Source: Apis mellifera (Eukaryota; Arthropoda; Insecta; Hymenoptera; Apidae). Taken from it: DNA of 64,000 bases. A model generated the notes under the pieces. It was not told the DNA's origin and did not search any database. It saw only the letters and a list, made by a program, of their open reading frames with translations. The position numbers and the translations under genes were made by a program. Positions 59,480 to 64,000 of this stretch are shown piece after piece. The DNA lies in assembly GCF_003254395.2 (NCBI RefSeq), contig NC_037644.1, positions 11,636,086-11,700,085 of the forward strand, in the 5' to 3' direction. How positions within the stretch are numbered: the first letter of the stretch is position 1; every line of letters begins with the position of its first letter.

Positions 59480-59850
59480 CTCCGTCCCTTTCTTCCATTG
59501 AAAATCGTGTTTCCCGTAAAGTCACGAGATCGCGAGATGTTTGGGAAACGCAAACGCGCGGTGGCATAACCGTAAATCAAGCTGCCCCAAGGGGTAATTA
59601 CTCGAGGACGCGGGCTTTCGTGTTTGCTAAACAGCCGGAGTCGACAGACTTGCCGTAACGAGAAAAGTCCGGTCAATAAATTAATTAAACTGTCGTGACT
59701 TGGAAGCGTGGCCGGCCACGGTCCGTCGTAATGCGCTTCTGTCCTGACCTCATTACCATTCGCCAAATCATAATCGTTTCGAAAATTGCGGAAAGCTTTT
59801 AGCCAAGCTGCCACTTGGAAGTTGAGAGAGGCGGCGGCACCACGTGCTCG
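59480..59850. promoter_or_regulatory. High-complexity island with long palindrome
   Basis: Unique, repeat-free sequence containing TAAATTAATTAAAC (homeodomain-like), the perfect 14-base palindrome CGTGGCCGGCCACG at 59707-59720, and AAGCTGCC twice (about 59579 and 59804). It looks like conserved non-coding DNA. Conservation cannot be tested here. Confidence 0.22.
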
Positions 59851-60662
59851 AACGCCGTAAAATTTCCAACGATCACGGACCTATTACGATTAATTCCCCC
59901 TCTCTTTTGTTTTTCCATCCATTTCTTTCTCCGTGGAACAGAATCTTTGCTAGTTTAATAGTTGCTACTTGGAAATTTCATTCTCAAAGAATGAATATAT
60001 GTTGATTTGATTTCGAATCTTTTATTTAGAATTTTTCTCAAGACATATACGATAATTATTAACTGGTTTTTCGTTAGAGTTCTATTTACATGGCACAAAG
60101 AGCCATTTGAAATTGTATATTATCACACAAATTGTGTATATATATATATTCATATTTATTTCCTTCGATATCCTCGAGTTGAAAATAAACGTGTTTCAAA
60201 CTATTGCCATCAGCGCCTCCTTTAACTACCCCGAGGCGACACCGGCCGAGCAATAATTATTCGAATTAACCACGACGGTTTTCAACCGTTGCCACCCAAC
60301 CTAGCCTCCTCGTATAAAGTTATCCCCCGTCGTACGATTTAAAATATCCTAAACGCCGGAGGGGTTCCAAAACCTCGAATGATATTTCTTCGTTGGTAAG
60401 AAAAAAAAAAGAAAAAAACGTTTAAAACTGCAAAGATATTGGCCACTTTATCAACGTACGTATCGGCGGTGGCAACGTTAAAATTTCTCCAAGGTGTCAA
60501 CAGCTTTGCCTTGCTTGCCTTTATGCAAATCTCGATGCATCAATTAGAGGCTGTAAAAGGTGGATCAGTGGAGACTCGACTCGTACGTAGTTTCGCCCGA
60601 AAAATCCGTGGATCGCCCCAAGGAAGTTGACAACGAGTCGAAGATGGAAAAGGGATAAAAGG
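59851..60662. other. Non-coding spacer
   Basis: AT-rich at 59990-60200 with a (TA)n run near 60137. A perfect octamer, ATGCAAAT, is at 60523-60530. No gene recognised. Confidence 0.5.
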
Positions 60663-60682
60663 GAGAGAGAGAGAGAGAGAGA
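60663..60682. repeat. (GA)n microsatellite
   Basis: GA run of about ten units. Confidence 0.9.
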
Positions 60683-61104
60683 TATCCGTGGCTAACAAGA
60701 CTCTTCCTTTGCGTCTCACTTTGAATGCCGCGCTAACGAGTCGGGCTGGTAAATTATTTCGTAAAAGGGGGCGTTTTACGCGGCCCGCCGCGGCATCCGA
60801 GTTATAATTTCCGGCGTGGCGACTTTATAGAGCCGGTCGGCCTCCACGGCATTTAAAGCCGTAAGCCGCGATCAATTCCAGATGCACGATCGTGCGTGAG
60901 CTTGAACACGAAAATCCCCCGCCCCTCGCGAGACTTTCGAGAGATGCATAATCGCCGGAGCGGGAATTTCGCACGGTGAACCCGTTACAGAGAGCGCCGT
61001 TTTTTCGAAGCGTCGCTGATTGCTTGTTCGACGGCTCGTTCGATGAGAGGAAATAATTGATCGAGGAGGAAATGCCAATGGTCTTTTTGTTAATGGGCGG
61101 ATGG
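60683..61104. other. CpG-rich unique spacer
   Basis: Repeat-free CpG-rich sequence, possibly conserved non-coding. No gene recognised. Confidence 0.45.
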
Positions 61105-61137
61105 GTTCGTTCGCTCGTTCGTTCGTTCGTTCGTTCC
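61105..61137. repeat. (TTCG)n tetranucleotide repeat
   Basis: Seven to eight TTCG units with one CTCG variant. Confidence 0.88.
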
Positions 61138-62104
61138 TTTTGAAGGGTAATTGGAGATTTTGTTTCCTTTACGAAAATGGATTAATTAGCGGTGTGAACG
61201 GGATGGTAGAAGAATGGTATTTCTTTTTCTTCGTGAATGGTAGATTTAATGAATTATTGATCGATAGTTTTTTTATTTTTTTTTGATATATTTCATTGCG
61301 TGTGTACGATTATTGTCGGATTACGTTATTTATTTACATTCTTTCGAATATTAGAAAATAAATAAAGAAGAGTTGAGTTCATTTTTTTAAACATTCATCG
61401 GCCGGTAGTAATTTCGCGAGGCTTTATCTCGTGAAAATCCGAAGTTTTTATTTCCACGATTTTCATATCGCCCCGAGCGTATTTTTCTTATCTCGTTCGT
61501 TTCGGGGAAAAAAAGGGGAAAAAAAGTCCGGTAATCGGGACATCTAAAAAAAAGAAAGAAAGAAAAGAAAAAAACCCACGGATTCATAACAAGCTTGGAG
61601 AGCAGAATCTCTCCAAAGTGGGTATCTCTACCGCCGAGATGGATACAGAGGCGCAAAGTACGCCCCCTCCCCTCTATTTTCACGTTCCCCGCGCGCCATA
61701 ATTCGTCATTCTCGGGCAAGGGAAGGACAAAGGGGCCAGGTCTAGCGTGAAATTAACATGCAGGTCCGTCTCCTCGCGCACCTAAACGCGTCGTCCCACA
61801 GTCGTATGGATGAAACGCGCGCGCGTTATTCGTACGAGGGAGAGAAGCCAAAAAGAAAAAGAAAGAAGGAAGAAGGAAAGGAAGAGAGAAGGAAAAGGAG
61901 GAGAATAGGGGAAAAAAAGTGGATGGGTCGCGTGGCCAACAGGCAGACGAATTTCCCAAACGTCAGACCACGAATAGAATCGGTCTCTGTCTCTGAAGGA
62001 ATTGTTACCCTTTAATGCATGCGGGCGTCCTTTGTGCCTTTTGAGGATTTCTCTCTCGCCCTTCCTCCTACCTTCCTCCTCCGTCACCGCACGCTTCTCT
62101 GAAC
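61138..62104. other. Spacer with purine tracts
   Basis: 61505-61575 has A/G-rich runs. 61850-61905 is an unbroken 56-base purine run followed, after one T, by 13 more purines. Lys/Arg-rich readings over it are artefacts. No gene recognised. Confidence 0.5.
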
Positions 62105-62143
62105 TTTCTCTCCCTCTCCCTCTCTCTCTCTTCCTCTCCCTTT
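62105..62143. repeat. (CT)n tract, interrupted
   Basis: TTTCTCTCCCTCTCCC followed by CT units and TTCCTCTCCC. Confidence 0.85.
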
Positions 62144-62513
62144 CGAACATCGGCCACCGTGCGGCGGGGCTGCTCACCCCGCATACAAAAACGTGAAAGT
62201 AAAGGGGGAACCAGGACCGGACATACAACGCGTGCCGTGTAGGGTCGGGGAGGCGTGGAGAGGGGAGGAGGACGGTGAGTGCGCGTGGTGTGGATGAAAC
62301 GAAAAGGAAGGTATATACACGTGGTACGAGAGGTGGGAACGAGGTGGTGGTGACCACCACCTTGACGGACAGCGCGACGTGGACACAAGAAGCCTCCCTT
62401 CATTTCGTATTCCATTTCACTCTCATATTCCCTTTTTACCCTATTCCTCGTCCATTGTCTATTTTTCCCGTGACCCTATACACTTGCATCCCTACCTTTT
62501 TTCTCTTTCTTTC
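62144..62513. other. CpG-rich spacer
   Basis: GGTGGTG-GTGACC-CACCACC-like inverted repeat at about 62342-62361 (GGTGGTGGT facing ACCACCACC). A 192-codon minus-strand reading overlaps several others and is not called. Confidence 0.45.
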
Positions 62514-62532
62514 TTTTTTTTTTTTTTTTTTC
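62514..62532. repeat. T18 homopolymer
   Basis: Uninterrupted run of T. Confidence 0.9.
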
Positions 62533-62599
62533 CTCAACTGTCAACCGTGAGAGTTCGATGGACGAGCGACTAAACTGACTCGAGTCTCTTGTTAGTCAT

Positions 62600-63390
62600 T
62601 TCGAAAGAAAAATTCCATCCTTTAATTTTCCGATCTCTTTCGTCACATCATCCAGTGGAATGTAGAGACCTTTTGTCTAGAGAATATTTTCGAAGAGATC
62701 AAGCTTAAGCAACCAACTCGTCAGAGGAAATAGACGAATTTTTAAAAACTTTCAATTCTGATACATTCTTATATATTTATATAGAGAAATTCGAATCATT
62801 CAAATTTTCTGATCTCTCTTTTCGAGTCATATTTTCTTTCCTCGAAGAAACCCTTTAATCAACCAATTTTGTTTCTTATACTCAATATTTGCACACTTGT
62901 CAGAAAAAAGCGACGTAATCAATGACTTTCAAAACAAAACTTCCAATTTCGTATTTCTATATTCGTTCTTACAGAGAACTCTTCCATCATCGAGTGGAAT
63001 ATAGCCTTTACCAAGAATATTTTCGAAAAAAATCCTTCAACTTACCAAAGAAAAGCGACGTAATCGACGACTTTCCAAAACTTCCAATTTGATATCTCGA
63101 TATTCCTTCATACAGAGAAATTCGAAATTTTCCTTCTCTTCTAATTTCCCTCTCGCTCCTCCATTATCGAGTGGAATATAGACGTCTTTACCAAGAATAT
63201 TTTCAAAGAAATCCAATTTCGTTTCTTATACTAAATATTTAGAGAAAAGCGACGTAATCGATATTTCGATATTCCTTCATACAGAGAAATTCGAAACTTG
63301 CCCTCTCTTAATTTTCCTCCCGCTCTTCGAATCGAGTATAGATTCGTCCATTTGTCGGGAGAACATTTTCGAAGAAGAAATCCCTTAACG
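62600..63390. repeat. Degenerate tandem repeat, about 150-180-bp unit, four to five copies
   Basis: Shared landmarks are TCGAGTGGAATATAG (near 62990 and 63167; CCAGTGGAATGTAGAG near 62651), CCAAGAATATTTTCGAA, AAAAGCGACGTAATCGA (near 62909, 63051 and 63246) and CATACAGAGAAATTCGAAA (near 63111 and 63280). Order is preserved from copy to copy, with the outer copies more diverged. AT-rich between the landmarks. Confidence 0.85.
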
Positions 63391-63879
63391 CGGTTTCATC
63401 TCGGGAAACGTGTACGCAGTAGACAATCGTACTCGATCTCGCTTCAGAGTCGTCGTGTCGGTTGAATAGCCGCGAGCCTCGCCGCTGCGTGCCGCGATCC
63501 ACGGAATCAATTTCGAGCACGGGGGGAGGGAAATGCGCGCCACAATCGCGCGCGTACCCGACGATCACCGGGGACGAAGGTGGAGAAACAATGAGGCGCT
63601 GTCGCGGCGCTGCGCTTTAAGAATTCAAAACAAACGTTGGAGACGGGTGGATTATCCGGACGCGAGTTCCGGGGGTGGAGGCCGCCTCCGTGGAGGATCA
63701 CCGCCGCTCTGCCAGATGAATCCGCTCCCCAAACAAGCGTGAAGCACCGCCGGTTTCAGCAGGACAATGAATTATTCTGTTCGGGCGAACGTTTTCATTC
63801 CGTGCTCTCTTCTGTGCTCACCGGCGAGGGAGGCGGCCAGAAGAATCGTGGAAGGGAAAGGATAGGGGATATCTTACTC
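63391..63879. other. CpG-rich spacer
   Basis: CpG-dense from about 63400 to 63730. A 69-codon ATG reading at 63533 is Arg-rich and unrecognised. It contains CACAATCGCGCGCGTAC and is probably an artefact of composition. No gene called. Confidence 0.45.
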
Positions 63880-63942
63880 TCTCTCTCCCTCTCTTTTTCC
63901 CTCCCCTTTTTCGTAGAGAGAAAGAGAGAGAGAAATTCTCTT
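63880..63942. repeat. Adjacent CT and GA tracts
   Basis: A CT-rich run (63880-63911) is followed within a few bases by a GA-rich run (63917-63936), able to fold back on itself. Confidence 0.8.
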
Positions 63943-64000
63943 CCACGCCACGACGTGGAAGGTCGTCGTTGTATCGTTGAAGGCAGTTTTATCTCGCTCC

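Overview
The window looks like nuclear DNA of a hymenopteran insect, most likely a bee of the Apis type. The signs are an AT-rich background in which CpG is common rather than depleted (TCGA, CGAA and TCGCG recur everywhere), very many (GA)n/(CT)n microsatellites, abrupt switches between AT-rich and CpG-rich blocks, local minisatellites, and no long clean reading frames. This assignment is an inference from composition; no recognised gene anchors it.

The DNA is almost entirely non-coding. I found no protein family I can name, no tRNA, rRNA, snRNA or recognised microRNA, no CRISPR array, and no transposon with identifiable ends or transposase. Most stop-free readings are low-complexity Ser/Pro/Arg/Lys translations of CpG-rich or purine/pyrimidine-rich DNA, often open on both strands at once. 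The window is probably intergenic or very long intronic DNA.

Layout. 1-12.9 kb: mixed spacer with microsatellites, one exon-like end at 5.13 kb, and a duplicated 20-bp motif at 8.9 kb. 12.97-14.9 kb: a two-copy repeat, then an array of about 132-bp units with a palindromic core. 15-28.8 kb: spacer with GA/CT tracts, a 44-codon exon-like reading at 18.6 kb, and a 132-codon unknown reading on the minus strand at 22 kb. 28.8-29.9 kb: a second array (143-199-bp units). 30-45 kb: spacer with a Z-DNA-like palindrome cluster (30.2 kb) and a perfect T/A hairpin (43.9 kb). 45.6 kb: a 30-codon exon-like reading. 49.0-50.35 kb: the best gene signal, a CpG-rich block leading to an initiator-like TCAGTT, a downstream element-like GGTTGT, a leader with short upstream ORFs, and two donor-like sites on the plus strand. 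53.7-55.1 kb: a small repeat family in both orientations. 54.5 kb: a segment that is exon-like on both strands. 55.6 kb: a TATA-like promoter candidate. 57.0-58.2 kb: a 1.2-kb array strongly biased to pyrimidines on the plus strand. 62.6-63.4 kb: a degenerate array. 63.4-64 kb: CpG-rich DNA.

If the 49.7-kb promoter is real, the last 14 kb would be the start of a long first intron of a plus-strand gene whose coding exons lie beyond the window. I see no evidence of an unusual multi-gene system. The noteworthy material is the four local repeat arrays, the inverted-repeat structures, and the possible promoter with its uORF-bearing leader.
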